A stretch of 57,525 bases of DNA, from NCBI GenBank assembly GCA_003427395.1, contig BFEA01000628.1, forward strand, positions 356,791 through 414,315, read 5' to 3'. The position numbers were made by a program, and so were the translations under genes. This stretch comes from Chara braunii (taxonomy: Eukaryota > Streptophyta > Charophyceae > Charales > Characeae). This document shows positions 10,901-21,912 of this stretch, in pieces. The notes under the pieces were generated by a model, which was not told the DNA's origin, ran no database searches, and saw nothing but the letters and a program-made list of their open reading frames with translations. Each line of letters starts with the position of its first letter. Within the stretch, counting starts at the first letter, position 1.

Positions 10901-11099
10901 AACGCCCAGCCTACACTACGTGTCTATCCTACCCACATCAACATTCACGCAACAGGCTCACTTCAACTTTGAAGACCAATATACGTGACGTCAACACCAT
11001 AGTCGACCTTCCTCATGCACCAGATACCTATCTCGTGTCCCCTCATCAGACGTTGGCCACCCATACTCGCCTCCTTCTTGAAGACTAGCGATTGCCCTC

Positions 11100-11620
11100 T
11101 TACCCCCTACCACCTTGCAGCCCAGCTATGGATGCCAGCGCTCCGCTGCCCAACAACGCCCCTCTCACCTCTCATGCGCCCCGCAAGCGCCCTTGCCGCA
11201 ACGCAACATGCAACCTCTAACGCAGCAGCGTGACCGCATTGCCTGCGGGGGCCAGAATGCCAGACTGTGGCTGCCTTCTTTCCTATATGCAAGTGGGAGC
11301 CTCTGTTTGGCTCCGTGTGGCCTGGATGGAAAGCTTGCAGTAGCTTCCGGTCGGGCCCCAGTGCCTGCAGCCAGGCCCAATGCTAAGTTGAGGGCCTGGG
11401 GCCTGGGCCCTTCACAGTTGGGCACGGCCTAAGTTTCCAGACTTGGGCTGTTTGCTGTATGTGCACTTGACCCGGGGTATGTACGTCGAAAAGGCTTCTT
11501 TTGCGTAGGCCTATAACCACTTTGTGATGTATCGGCTCTATATTGNGTGTATGTGCCCAGGCGCAACTACNAAGGCCTGGGCCAAACTGTATGATGCAGA
11601 TTAGGGAGGCTCACGGTTCT
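11100..11620. other. GC-rich stretch with GGGCCTGGGC words
   Basis: GC-rich DNA with repeated GGCC/GGGCCTGGGC words near 11320-11420 (GGGCCTGGGGCCTGGGCCC). Open frames exist on both strands but look compositional. The words resemble the start of the LTRs at 30896 and 38788 (GCGGCCTGGGC). It may be the terminus of another word-type element; no end was located. Confidence 0.3.
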
Positions 11621-11881
11621 ATTCAACCAACTGACGTGCTGCAACAGCCTAGTTACCCACATATGAAAAATGTCAAAATTTGGCCTCTAGTGAATATTCA
11701 AGCCCACCTTCAATTTTGGCGGGCACTTGGCTTGCTGAGGGCCTCTGAACTTCGACATTGTTCAGAACATGTCTAAAACAATACCTTACCTTATCCCAAG
11801 AGGATGGACTCTTATCCGGAACATGTACATGTTTGAGAAGGGCCCCGCGAGGGCTCATTCCTCGCACAGAGTCCTAGACTC

Positions 11882-11965
11882 TGAAAAAAAAAAAAAAAAA
11901 ACTTTTTTTTTTTTTTTGAATGGGGGGGTACCGCCCCAACACCCCCCCCCCCTCCAACCCGTCTG
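11882..11965. repeat. Poly(A)-poly(T) inversion with G and C runs
   Basis: An A run joined to a T run by a single C, followed by GGGGGGGTACCGCCCC and a long C run. Able to fold back. Similar A/T plus G/C-run modules occur at 18120-18240 and 57412-57450. Confidence 0.6.
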
Positions 11966-14600
11966 CATGCATTACCTCCTTGACCCTTAACTTCAGGATA
12001 CATCCTGTTGGGACTGAAATTAGTATGTTTTGTTCTTCTGCCAACCAGTGTCAGGTCAACGCCCCTTTTGGCCTTGTTAGAGTCCACTGTTGAAACCTTT
12101 TGCGTCCTGTCGTGCTCAGTTCGACTGTCTTGAGGAAACTTCTATTATGTCCTGCTATGAGCGTTTCGTACCACAATAAGGCAAACAATGCGGCATTGAC
12201 CACCAATCCACGTCCGAAGAGTGAGAGGTGCAGTGTCCGGCGCCATGTATGCAGTTTCTGCATGACTTTGGACTTGAAGATCTCGTCCTAACGCATCAAA
12301 CATGATGAGAGAGCCACTTGGACCCCAAGAAAACGTTATGAGTCATCCTTCAGGATCTGTTTCATTCCCCTCTCCACCATTGGCCCACCGGGGAGAATCA
12401 CTTGGGGAGGAAATACATCGACTTCAAACAATTTATTGCGGCCTCTCAGAGTTCCTTGTATTGTTTTAAACAATATTGTAGTGCCGACATACACTGCAAG
12501 GGCTTTCACCTTACAGACTGTCCGATTCGTCTCCAATCCTACAATATGTGTTTGAACCCTTATGTAGTTAAAAGGGACTTCCTGGTGAATGACAAAGAAA
12601 AACGGCGCCTAGGATAGGCTCGACAGAGTCTGAGAGACCGTGACACTCTGAAAGGGGGAGAAATGTCACCGTTGACCATCACTGACGCTGTGGAAAGGGA
12701 ATACAGGGCAACAACACTGTCCACATACGTACAAAAGGATTTGCACAAAAGGATTTGTCAAAGTTCATCCATTTTAATGTGGAAAGCACGTACAACAAGT
12801 TANCCCGGTTGTACGTTTTCTCCTTGTCCAGCATTAATACCACAACCTTTAGCTCCTCTCGGTTTACCACTTCCAACGCCTCTACTATTATAACGATGTT
12901 ATCATAAATAGACCTACCTTGCACAGAGGCAGCTTAATCGTCCACTACCAGCTGGGGCAAGTATCTCTCAGCCTTCTCTCGAGGATTTTCGCGAGAATTT
13001 TATAGGAGACATTTAACAGCGAGATCGGACGACAGTTACTAATCTCGTCGGTGTCCGCCTTCTTAAAAAGAAGCGAGATAACCCCCTTGCAAGCGCTAAA
13101 TGGTAGTGCTTCACCCAATTGGATCTCATTATTGACTCTCATTAATTATTTTTCAGCGATGTTTGTAGAATTCTACTGGAAGTTCATCATTCNCGCGCGT
13201 TTTACCATTCGCTATCACCTGCACCGCCTCCCCCGCTTCTTTGGTAATAGGACGGTCCAAATCTAATATTTGGTTCCGTTAGGAGATGAACCTTTGTGTT
13301 CCACCAGTGGTCCGTTTCTGCTGTTAGGTCGGAGTCAATGCCCTCGCTTGGTCTTCGTGACGTAAGAATGTCTTTGTAGTACATCGCCACATAGCTGCAA
13401 AATTCTCTCGGTGGAGTGACCACTGGAGCGCCTCTCTCGAACGGGTGCTTCAACTCCTTTATCGATTGAGTTGTTCTCGTCGGGACTAGCCTTTGAAATG
13501 ACTCCTTAGACATCCTGTCGAAGACTTTCAGCCACTTCATTTTTAACCTTCCAACCATTGTTCATACTTCTCCTACTGCAGCGCGTCCCACGTGTTGAGG
13601 CGTCTGACTCTCTCCTTTCCCAATGTGAGCTTTGAAATCGGATGGGTCTTCATCCTTTCTTCCACCTCCTGCACCTTTATCCAACACCTCGTCTTCTCCT
13701 TATTCTAGTTTAAGGCTAGGATCCGCAAAAAGGCACATAGCAGGTTAGACATCATTTTTTATCCTCCTCCCTACCATTCTGCCAAGGTTGATAAATTTTC
13801 CTTCTGCAACTCCTACCGCTTCCAAAATTCCCGTGTCCACTTGGTGAGTCCTTCGTCTATGAGGTTAGCTATGTTTAACTTGAAATACCCACGTCCTCAG
13901 GCTTGTTCCTAGCCTAGGGATAGCGTTCCCACTAATGATTTGTGATCTGATACCGGATTAATTTGTGTCATCATCTTGATCACTGCGTTGTGCACCTTCC
14001 GTCCTACTAATAGGAAGTCTGGCCTCCGACCTTTGTCATTATGGGATAACCATGTATAACCTCTATCCATTGGATGCAGCTCTCTGTACAAGTCGTGCAA
14101 ATCTTAATCCACCATAAAATTCATTAGCGCTAACACGTCCTTTTCACAACTCTTTGATTGTTGATAGGGAAAAGCATCCAAGGACGTGTTTCAATCTCGC
14201 CCTTGACTATATCATCGACATCCGGAATCACAACTCTCAGGTCCTCAACAAGCTGGGAACGCTCCTTTTGATTCACAGGAGCATAAATTGAGACAACCGT
14301 TCATTTTAAGTCTCCTTGCTCGATAATAATCCAAGCCCAACGACCTCAAATATCCATATAATAATTCATGATATTCTATCCAGAATCCCGATGCACTATT
14401 TCCATCCCTCCCTTGGAGCCCTGATTCGCCGCCCAGATCTGTGGACCATCCCACCATCTCCCCAACAGGCCGATCTTTTCTTCACTTAACTTGGACTGCT
14501 GAAAACAAGCAACCTAGATTTTATTTTTGTGCAGCCATTCCTTCACCCTATACGGTTATACCTCTTTTGTTTGCCAGTTATATTCCCTAGCCTCTGCAGG
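11960..14600 (-). mobile_element. LINE, minus strand, decayed (EN + RT)
   Basis: Pieces appear in LINE order on the minus strand. The endonuclease end is at 14100-13909 (RGYTWLSHNDKGRRPDFLLVG, then VSDHKSLVGTLSL, the SDH motif of APE-type nucleases). A linker is at 13558-13202. Reverse transcriptase is at 13142-12945 (KGVISLLFKKADTDEISNCR, then PISLLNVSYK) and 12924-12679 (GRSIYDNIVIIVEA, LMLDKEKTYNR). The RT thumb region is at 12536-12051 (KQILKDDS, RRTLHLSLFGRGLVVNAAL). The RT stretch that should hold the (F/Y)ADD motif is not readable. Frame changes separate every piece, so it is dead. It is the same LINE type as those at 25140 and 39794. Confidence 0.75.
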
Positions 14601-15540
14601 TTCCACGTTGTTATCTCAACTCTAACCATTCAGGATTACTCCTCCATGTTGATTTTGGATCCTCGATACAGTCGCCCCTATGCCAAACTTGTCTAGAGTG
14701 AGCGTATTGCGAATCAAGTTCGAGTTCAATTTCTTGTCTCTTGATAGCCTAATCTTCAACTCCGCCAAAGCGTCATCGTAACCATTAGAGTCGAAATCAT
14801 GACTTGGGTGATTTCTTGCTTCTTTGCTTCGCCGAATACTACTAAGGGAAGCAGTCTCATGCCCATCTCTTCTAGCTCAACAACTTTTGCTTCTGATTGT
14901 CTAGCATCAATAATAGGTACATAAACTTTTGCTTTATTGATGGAAGGTCCAAACAAAATTCAAGGCATACATAGATCTAGGATGATTCTTGCCAGGAAAG
15001 TTTCCAAGCTCAGGCGAAGTTAAGGAATTGCAACAATCGGAAAGGAGGTCTGAAAATAGAAATGACAGGACCACCAACTTGACGTCTTTGACAATGAGAC
15101 GATTGAATGATGGCCCCAATAGGAAATCAAGGGTGGGACCATCAACCAGCGAGTCATGTTAGGGTGACGTCACTCCCATGCTGGCCAGCAAGGGTGGCAT
15201 CGTTGTGAGAAAACCCGGGGAGGTGAAGCCCTGCACTCGCTAAAGTCAGGGGCGGTGTCACCCATCGTACCCACATCAGAGGTCGTTCGTGACTGATAGG
15301 GGGGTGGGGTCTTGCATTTCCTCTCACGCCTCACTTTTAGATACGACATTTTTTTTTCTCGAAAAGAATCACTGTGGAATATTGTGGGACGAAATTGCTA
15401 ATTTCGGCCAACAAAAAAAAGATGAAACCCTAACGGGGTTTATCAACAAATTTTGTCAGCTTTCAGTTTTATTGGGGGGAATAAATGATTATTGTAATTT
15501 GCAGAATTCCACCGGGCCATTCATAAATTTTAGGAATGAT
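14600..15540. other. No recognised gene
   Basis: Several short ORFs without motifs. A near-palindrome GGGTGACGTCACTCCC lies near 15160 and GTGACG/CACCC words recur to 15300, possibly the remnant of a word-type element. Confidence 0.3.
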
Positions 15541-15556
15541 ATAATGTCCATTAGAC

Positions 15557-15837
15557 CTAGGCTACCAGAGTGGCCCGGGTCCACTTGCCCGACCGGGCAA
15601 AAAGAAATAAAATAATAAAAAAATATTTTTATTAAAATTTTTATTTTAAATTTGGTTAAGAATTTCAATGTGACTCTAAGGCAAAAGTGGTTCAGTTTAT
15701 TTTTCTGCATAACATTGGTTTTTTTTCGAAGCTTTTGGATTTTTTTATTTTTTTTTTGGCTTGGACCTTCCCTAGTCCTTGCACGGTCGGGCTGCTCGGA
15801 AAGTAGGGTGACCCGGGCGGCCCGGCTGGTGGCCTAG
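15557..15837. mobile_element. CCCGGG-word short DNA element, complete, 8-bp TSD
   Basis: 281 bp. The termini are inverted: CTAGGCTACCAG at the left and, read from the right, CTAGGCCACCAG (11/12). The termini are rich in GGCCCGGG/CCCGAC words. The centre carries the AT core (GGTTAAGAATTT...AAGGCAAAAGTGGTTCAG...GCATAACATTGG). The flanking 8-mers are CATTAGAC (15549-15556) and CATTAGAG (15838-15845), 7/8 identical, consistent with a target duplication of a hAT-like element. No coding capacity. Confidence 0.8.
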
Positions 15838-15845
15838 CATTAGAG

Positions 15846-16455
15846 GACGAAAGTAATAACAAAAAACTGCCTGGTAAGGGATCTGAACTAATTAGAAGAA
15901 GACGTTGTCAAGCCATATCAGCAAGCATCGTCTCGTGATATAGCTCAGACTCGCAGGAAACCCTACGGCTGATGTTGAGATTACCACCGTACCCTAGGGA
16001 GGGAGTTGATACCTGTTTTAAACCCTAAGGGTAATTCTTTCTGAGGTCGCTTGCCATATAGTGAAACCTGTGTTGAGGGTTAATTCTTGATTTTCGAATT
16101 CTGATAATACACGAATCAAACTTCATACGAGGCAAATGAGCACAACTTCCATCCAGGTTTGCACCGCTCACTAGTTTCCCCAATTGTTGGGCATGCAAAA
16201 TACCTTCAAACTCAGAGAATACCGAAACAAGATCAATTCTACTTGCAAGCGTCACCTTAACTTAGAGTTACGACCCTATAATCTTATCAAACATTTTCTC
16301 AGACTGTCAGATCTTGTTGTCGATCGCTCTCTCATTGAGTAATACTATCAAAACGATTTTTCAATGTGCAAATTTTTAAATCTTAAAGAAAGCGTCAATT
16401 ATCCACATGGCTTTCAACCTTTACTTAGGGTTGTATTTGCGGAGATATGAAATAT
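15846..16455. other. No recognised feature
   Basis: About 600 bp of moderately AT-rich DNA. Small ORFs lack motifs. Confidence 0.4.
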
Positions 16456-16831
16456 CTATGTTGCATAGAGCACACGTACGGGGGCTTCCCGTACGAAACG
16501 TACAGGTTATTTCTGTACGGGATCTGTACGGGAACCTGTACATCTTGTACGCCCCCGTACGAAAAAGCAAAAAAAAAAAAAAAAAAAAAAAAAAGTCATC
16601 AAAAAAATCCGAAAAACAACGATGTGATGCAACAACACAAAACAAGCAACATTTGGTTGAGCATCATCTTCAGATTCTTATTAGAATTTGAGAAAAAAAG
16701 TGAAAACAATACCGGATAAAAAAAGAAAAAATAAATAAAAACTTGTACTAGGCCCCTAGCGTACGAGTAGCATACGAGTACAAGAGTACTAGTCCGTACT
16801 CGTACGAGGGTGCGTACAGGTGGCAACGTAG
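16456..16831 (-). mobile_element. GTACGG-word short DNA element, complete, 8-bp TSD
   Basis: 376 bp, in reverse orientation to the copy at 21913. Termini are CTATGTTGCATAGAG at the left and CTACGTTGCCACC read from the right. Both ends carry arrays of GTACGG/CGTACGAG words. The core between them has an A run and the reverse complement of AGCCAAATGTTG-type sequence (CAACATTTGGTTGAGCATCA). Flanks TGAAATAT (16448-16455) and TAAAATAT (16832-16839) agree 7/8. Confidence 0.85.
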
Positions 16832-16939
16832 TAAAATATTAAGTCTGTAAATATCAAAATTATTCCTTTGCATGGAGGGCTAAGTTTTTTTTTTTTGTCT
16901 GAAGAAATTCCCGCATGGTCATTGTCTTTGCCCAGTTGT

Positions 16940-17248
16940 CTGTGTCGCACCGCGTACGTAGTACGGGGGTTATGTCGTACGGCCCTACGGCCGGTCTCGT
17001 ACAAAGTGATGAAAGCCTCCCCAAAAAAAAACTTAAAAAAAAAAAAAAATGGGGATGTAGAGCTTTCAGTGCTCTAGACCCCCATATTTTTATCTTATTT
17101 TTTTGTATTCTTTTATATTTTTCAAAAATAGAAAACTTTGAAATGCTTTAAAAAAAATAAAGAAATAAAGAAATAAAAATTGATTGATTGATTGATTGAT
17201 TGATGATTGGTTGATTGATTGATGATTGATTGATAGATTGATTGATTA

Positions 17249-17282
<34 letters not shown>

Positions 17283-17307
17283 GATTGATTGATAGATTGA
17301 TTGATTA

Positions 17308-17342
<35 letters not shown>

Positions 17343-17485
17343 AATGAAAAAAATAAAAATAAAAAAATGATGCAGTGCACCTTTTTTATTTATTGATTGA
17401 TTGATTGACTGGTTGGCTGGGGGAGGGTCGCCCCCCCCGGCCCAGCCCCCCGCCCCCCGCCCCCACACACACCCGCGCACACACA

Positions 17486-17530
<45 letters not shown>

Positions 17531-17624
17531 ACACACACACACACGTATACGCACACGCACACACTCGCACACACACACACACGCATATGCACAAACACAC
17601 ATATGCACCCACACACACACATAT

Positions 17625-17678
<54 letters not shown>

Positions 17679-17713
17679 TCTCGGTGCATGTGTGCGCGCG
17701 TCTGTGTGTGTGT

Positions 17714-17750
<37 letters not shown>

Positions 17751-17961
17751 CGTGTTTGTGTGTGTCTGTGCACGTGTGTGTGTGGGGGGTGGGGGCGACA
17801 CTCCCCCAACCAACTAACCAATCAATCAATCAATAAAAAAAAAGTTTGGCGGCTTTATTTTTTTCTTTTTAATTTTTATTAATCAATCAATCAATTAATC
17901 AATCAATCAATCAATCAAGCACTGGCAATCATCAATCAATCATTTAATTATCAATCAATCT

Positions 17962-18042
<81 letters not shown>

Positions 18043-18059
18043 TAATCAATCAATCAATT

Positions 18060-18106
<47 letters not shown>

Positions 18107-18322
18107 CGATCAATTTTTTTTTTTTTACGCAAACCCCACCACCCGCAAACCCTTGAACAATATTTTTTTTTTCCTTTTTTTTTTTNTTTGGGGGGTANNC
18201 CCCNNCNNNCNCNNCCCCCCCCCCCCCCCCCNCCNGGGAAGGCCCCCAAAACGAATCGTACGGCCCGTACGACCGCCTGAGGGCCGTACGTAGTCCCCGT
18301 ATTCGTACGGAGGGACACATAG
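16940..18322. mobile_element. Composite inverted element enclosing nested microsatellites
   Basis: The outer ends are GTACG-rich and inverted to each other: GTACGTAGTACGGGGG...CGTACGGCCC near 16955-17000, and GTACGAATACGGGG...CGTACGGCCC read from 18310 leftward. The inside is symmetric: (GATT)n at 17179-17342 faces (AATC)n at 17881-18112; GGTTGGCTGGGGGAGGG at 17411 faces its complement near 17795-17820; (CA)n at 17463-17625 faces (TG)n at 17647-17790 across a short (TC)n centre. Candidate 8-bp flanks do not match, so the outer boundary is tentative. Arginine- and cysteine-repeat ORFs in this stretch are translation of simple repeats, not genes. Confidence 0.55.
17179..18112. repeat. Large microsatellite palindrome (GATT, CA/TG, AATC)
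   Basis: The order is GATT array, AT-rich spacer, GATT, GGTTGG, G/C runs, CA array, TC array, TG array, G/C runs, AACCAACTAACC, AATC, spacer, AATC array. The right side is close to the reverse complement of the left, giving an inverted structure of about 930 bp. Confidence 0.85.
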
Positions 18323-18571
18323 GCGATCGGCAATATCTTTGAATCCAGCAACATTGGCTTTAAACAACACTCATTCCTTGGCATTTTCTCCGCGGCAAGA
18401 GATGAAAAAAGTCACCTACATGTCTTTGACTATAGGGTGGTCCAACAATAGGTTTGTATAACGGCGATCCATACCAGCAAATTATCTTCTTTATTCTCAT
18501 TGTAAGTAAATGGCAATTTAATTTTTAATATTTTTTTTCTCTCGGTTTCTCCCCTTTATCTTTTTTTTTTT

Positions 18572-19583
18572 TTACTCCATTCTTGGAGATTCTGATTCTC
18601 TAGATGCACAAGTTTTCATTGCGTCCTTCATCAGTTTCTCTTGTGGCTCTTTCACTTTTTTTTTTTCGCTCTTCTTGCACCACCTTATTCTTTTCTCTAA
18701 CAAGATTGGTGACTGTCTAGAGTTCGGTGGTGACATGATCAATTTTGCTCTCCCGATGTGCAAGATAGGTCAGCATGCTCAACATTACGGATGCCAAATA
18801 AGTTTCCGAACCTATGTTAATTTTGTGCTACGTTGCATAATGTACATGTACGGGGTCTTTCCATATGAAACATACAGGTAATATCTGTACGGGATCTGTA
18901 TGGGAACCTGCACGTCTTGTACGCCCCCTTACGAAAAAAAAAAAAAAATCATAAAAAAAAAACGAGGGTGTATGAGTACAAGAGTACGAATCTGTACTCG
19001 CACGAGGGTGCGTACAAGTGGCAATGCAGATTTTATGGCTTCTTTTTGGACCTTACTTTCCTGCTCGTTGTCTCATATAGGCTTCCTTTTTCTTTATGAC
19101 TATCTCCAATGCATCTTGCAGTTTCTTGATGGTGACATCCATAATCTCTTCACTCAATTCCTATTCTTCTTTCTTTCCACTTGGTTCTCCCTTCCCTTTC
19201 TCCTTGATTTCGTGTCCGGCTATATTCGCAAATTTCTCAACGATGAAATGGTTGAGGCTCATTTGAACCCTGTCAGTGATATATTGCACGCGACCTCTGG
19301 TTTCCAGCAACTTAATAACAGTTCTTGTCGTCGACAGTTCACTCTTTGTGCCACGCAGATTGAACTGGGTGCATAGATGTGGCTCGGTAACTGCATGAAG
19401 CTTGTGCAGCTCCGTGAGCAGTTGGCGAAAATGGCATCGCATTTGTTGTCTTTGTCCTCAATTTTACCTCTTGTTCTTATCACTTTTTCTTCTCGACCAG
19501 CCAAGAAAGTGAGAGAGATGGAAAAAAGGAAGAGTGGGATGAACCTTGTCACGGTGGATGCAGGCAAGCAAGTTCAAAGGTAA
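18572..19583 (-). pseudogene. gag: Coiled-coil gag-like gene split by a short DNA element
   Basis: On the minus strand, 19442-19161 encodes a charged helical protein (RGRVQYITDRVQMSLNHFIV, EIKEKGKGEPSGKKEE). After the element at 18828-19030 the frame 18827-18572 gives LSMLTYLAHRESKIDHVTTE, similar in pattern to ILTYLAFLEEKLDQQQSRID of the LTR element's gag at 33763. I infer a decayed gag N-terminal coiled coil of the same retrotransposon type, later hit by the GTACGG element. Frame changes are present on both sides. Confidence 0.5.
18828..19030 (-). mobile_element. GTACGG-word short DNA element, internally deleted, 8-bp TSD
   Basis: 203 bp. The left terminus is CTACGTTGCATAATG; the right terminus read inward is CTGCATTGCCAC. 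Both word arrays remain but the AT core has been lost except for an A run near 18935-18962. Flanks ATTTTGTG (18820-18827) and ATTTTATG (19031-19038) agree 7/8. Inserted in the minus-strand gag remnant. Confidence 0.8.
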
Positions 19584-19784
19584 CCCATGTTTACAAGTGA
19601 GATATTGCGCAATGAACTTAACAAGGCGGTTGTAGATTCCACAACCTCGCTACAAACGAATTTTGAATAATACAGCCGGGAGCAGGGTCACCAGCCCATA
19701 TGTACAGAGGGCCCCAGGTCGATCTTCGTACGTACGGGCATTCAGGGGTCTTGTTTAGGGTCTGAACCCGAGGCCATTCGGCCC

Positions 19785-20300
19785 CCGCCAAAAGTTATTT
19801 TTGGGCCTAAAAATAAGTTCTCAATGATTTAAGGTGCATTCCTATAAATTTTAAAGTCATTTCGCTAAGCCAAACAAAAATTAAAAATCGCCAAAGATGG
19901 CAGTATCAAAACGTGCTCGCCCACTCACTATTTTGGTTTTTTTCACTTTCTACTTTTTATTTTCAATTTATTGCGACACCTAAACAATTTTATTATTTTT
20001 TGAAGCTTTTTTTATGAGTTTTTATTATCTGAAGTACACATTTGTAAAAGTTCAAGGCATTTGGCTGCGCCCATAAAAAACGAAAAATCGCCAAAGTTAG
20101 CGGTGTCGAAAACAGTCTTGCGCACTCACTAATGTTAATTATCTTTTTATATTTTCATATTTTCATATTTTTATTATTAATTTTTATTTTTTATATTTTA
20201 TTTTTTTTTCAAATTTGCGAAGGAACTTGGATGTAATGCTCTGCCAAATGTTATTTACTTTATTTTTCTTCATAACATATATTTTTGGTCAGATTTTTTT
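19785..20300 (+). mobile_element. Duplicated AT-core module of the short DNA elements
   Basis: Two tandem versions of one module. CGCCAAAGATGGCAGT...CACTCACTA (about 19880-19935) and CGCCAAAGTTAGCGGT...CACTCACTAA (about 20090-20135) each follow a TTCAAGGCATTT/TAAAGTCATTT stretch. The second runs into CAAATTTGCGAAGG...GCTCTGCCAAATGTTATT...CATAACATATA. The same series, reverse-complemented, lies inside the element at 46997-47712. Termini are unclear; GCGGCC words follow at 20300-20415. Confidence 0.6.
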
Positions 20301-20415
20301 TAGGCTACCGCTACGAAACACCCGCGGATGCCTCCGTGGGGTCGAGATTGGAGGGCAGCCGTGATCACGGTCGCCGCGGCTCCGGCCGCGGTTGGGTGCG
20401 GCCGCGACTTTCAAG
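20300..20415. repeat. GCGGCC/CCGCGG word array
   Basis: GC-rich block in AT-rich surroundings with CCGCGG, CGGCCGCGG and GCGGCCGCG. It directly follows an AT core, so it is probably the terminal array of that element, with a word different from GTACGG or CCCGGG. Confidence 0.55.
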
Positions 20416-20499
20416 GATGTTTTTAAACTTTAAAAAATTCTCAAAAAAATAAAATAAAAAATATGGGGTTGTAGATCTTTTCGAGATCGAAATTGCACA

Positions 20500-20947
20500 A
20501 TTTTTTATTTTATTTTTTCACTTTGAATTTTAAAAATTCAAAAACTAATTTTCCTGAGGCAAATGCTGTTTTTTTTTTTTTTTTTCAAGAAAACATTATG
20601 AAACTTATGTGTTTTCTAACTTCAAATTCAATAAAGTTTTTGGATATGACCTTAAGGCAAAGGTTGTTCGGTATNNNNNNNNNNNNNNNNNNNNNNNNNN
20701 NNNNNNNNNNNNNNNNNNNNNNNNNNNNNNNNNNNNNNNNNNNNNNNNNNNNNNNNNNNNNNNNNNNNNNNNNNNNNNNNNNNNNNNNNNNNNNNNNNNN
20801 NNNNNNNNNNNNNNNNNNNNNNNNNNNNNNNNNNNNNNNTTTTTTTTTTTTTTTTGCGATTATGTAGATTTCGATATTTCGCAAAGAACCTCCGAGATCA
20901 AAATAAACCCGAACGATTTTTTTGTAACGGTGAATCTAAAGGCCTAG
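20500..20947 (+). mobile_element. AT-core element interrupted by an assembly gap
   Basis: The core CAAATTCAATAAAG...AAGGCAAAGGTTGTTCGGTAT runs into a 165-base N gap (20675-20839). Beyond it, AT-rich sequence ends in GGCCTAG at 20947; its reverse complement starts CTAGGCC, like the element at 15557. No matching left end was found. Confidence 0.5.
20675..20839. other. Assembly gap (165 N)
   Basis: A run of N inside an AT-core element. The estimated size may be arbitrary. Confidence 0.95.
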
Positions 20948-21272
20948 TAAAGAGTCAACTCCATACCGTACATTTTCGGTCAAAACCACTTCGGGATGCA
21001 ACGGAGTTGTTCCTTCGGGTCGTGACACGAATGAATGTGGGGTCTCCATGCTCACATATGCATCTTTTTTGGCTAGGGGGCACCTTCCGCCTTTGTCATT
21101 CACCTCTGATGACATACCCGCGATACGTCATCGATTGAATTTGGACACAGTGGCTTTTGAGTAGTGTGTATGTGTTATTTGATATTGTGATTAAATGGAG
21201 GCGAATGTAGCTAATATGAAATGGTTTGTAACAGAAACAGAGAGAAGGTTAACAACAGTCTTATTTTTCATC

Positions 21273-21640
21273 ACCACTTCAGGACACCCTTCACTATTTC
21301 AGGATGCAGCCTGCCTAAACAGGTGGTTTTCAGGGTCTTCGGACCTTTCACCACTTCAAGACCATTCAGGTCTGAAAATCCTAAATGATCATGAAGTGGT
21401 GAAAGCTCCGAAGACCCCGAAAACCACCTGTTTAGGTAGGCTGCATCCTCAAGTGGTGAAGGGTGGTTTTCATGGTCTTCGGACCTTTCACCTGTTCAGG
21501 ACCATTCAGGATTTTCAGACTGCCAAAAACTCTCACTTGACCACTTCAGGACACCCTTTACCACTTCAGGATGCAGCCTGCCTAAACAGGTGGCTTTCAG
21601 GGTCCTCGGACATTTTACCACTTCAGGACCATTGAGGATT
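21273..21640. repeat. Foldback repeat with a third direct copy
   Basis: 21273-21378 (CACTTCAGGA..., CAGCCTGCCTAAACAGG, GGTCTTCGGACC) is followed by its inverted copy at about 21390-21465 and then by a direct copy at about 21539-21630. The arms agree over roughly 70 bp with few differences. CACTTCAGGA-type words recur through the block. The 146-codon frame across it is repetitive and probably not a gene. Confidence 0.85.
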
Positions 21641-21740
21641 TTCAGACTGCCCAAAACTCTCACTTCAGAATTTTCATTCCTGAATTTTCAGCTACCCGAT
21701 AAGCGCTTGTGCAGAAACAATGTATAAAAGGTAGCAAACA

Positions 21741-21900
21741 TTGCTCAATACTCTATATCACTCACCCCTTGGCATTTACCTATTATCTCTTACCCTATAT
21801 CCCTTAACCCAGATTCCTTACCCCTTATCCCTTACCCCTTACCCCTTATCCCTTACCCCTTACCCCTTACCCCGTATCCCTTACGCCAAGCCCCATACCC
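21741..21900. repeat. Degenerate CCCCTTA/CCCTTAC minisatellite
   Basis: About 15 units of 7 bases (ACCCCTT / ATCCCTT). The period matches a telomere-like heptamer but the sequence differs from the plant CCCTAAA repeat. It lies immediately before the element at 21913. Confidence 0.8.
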
Positions 21901-21912
21901 CTTGTCCAGTAC

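Noticed and set aside
17148-17882. Long open frames on both strands (His/Thr, Cys/Val and Ser/Ile/Asn repeats)
   Set aside because: They are translations of CA/TG and GATT/AATC microsatellites, open in several frames at once.
16932-18330. 8-bp target duplication for the composite at 16940-18322
   Set aside because: CCAGTTGT and GCGATCGG share only three positions; the boundary or the origin of this structure differs from the simple elements.
21195-21635. 146-codon ORF
   Set aside because: Lies wholly in the foldback repeat; its peptide repeats reflect the DNA repeats.
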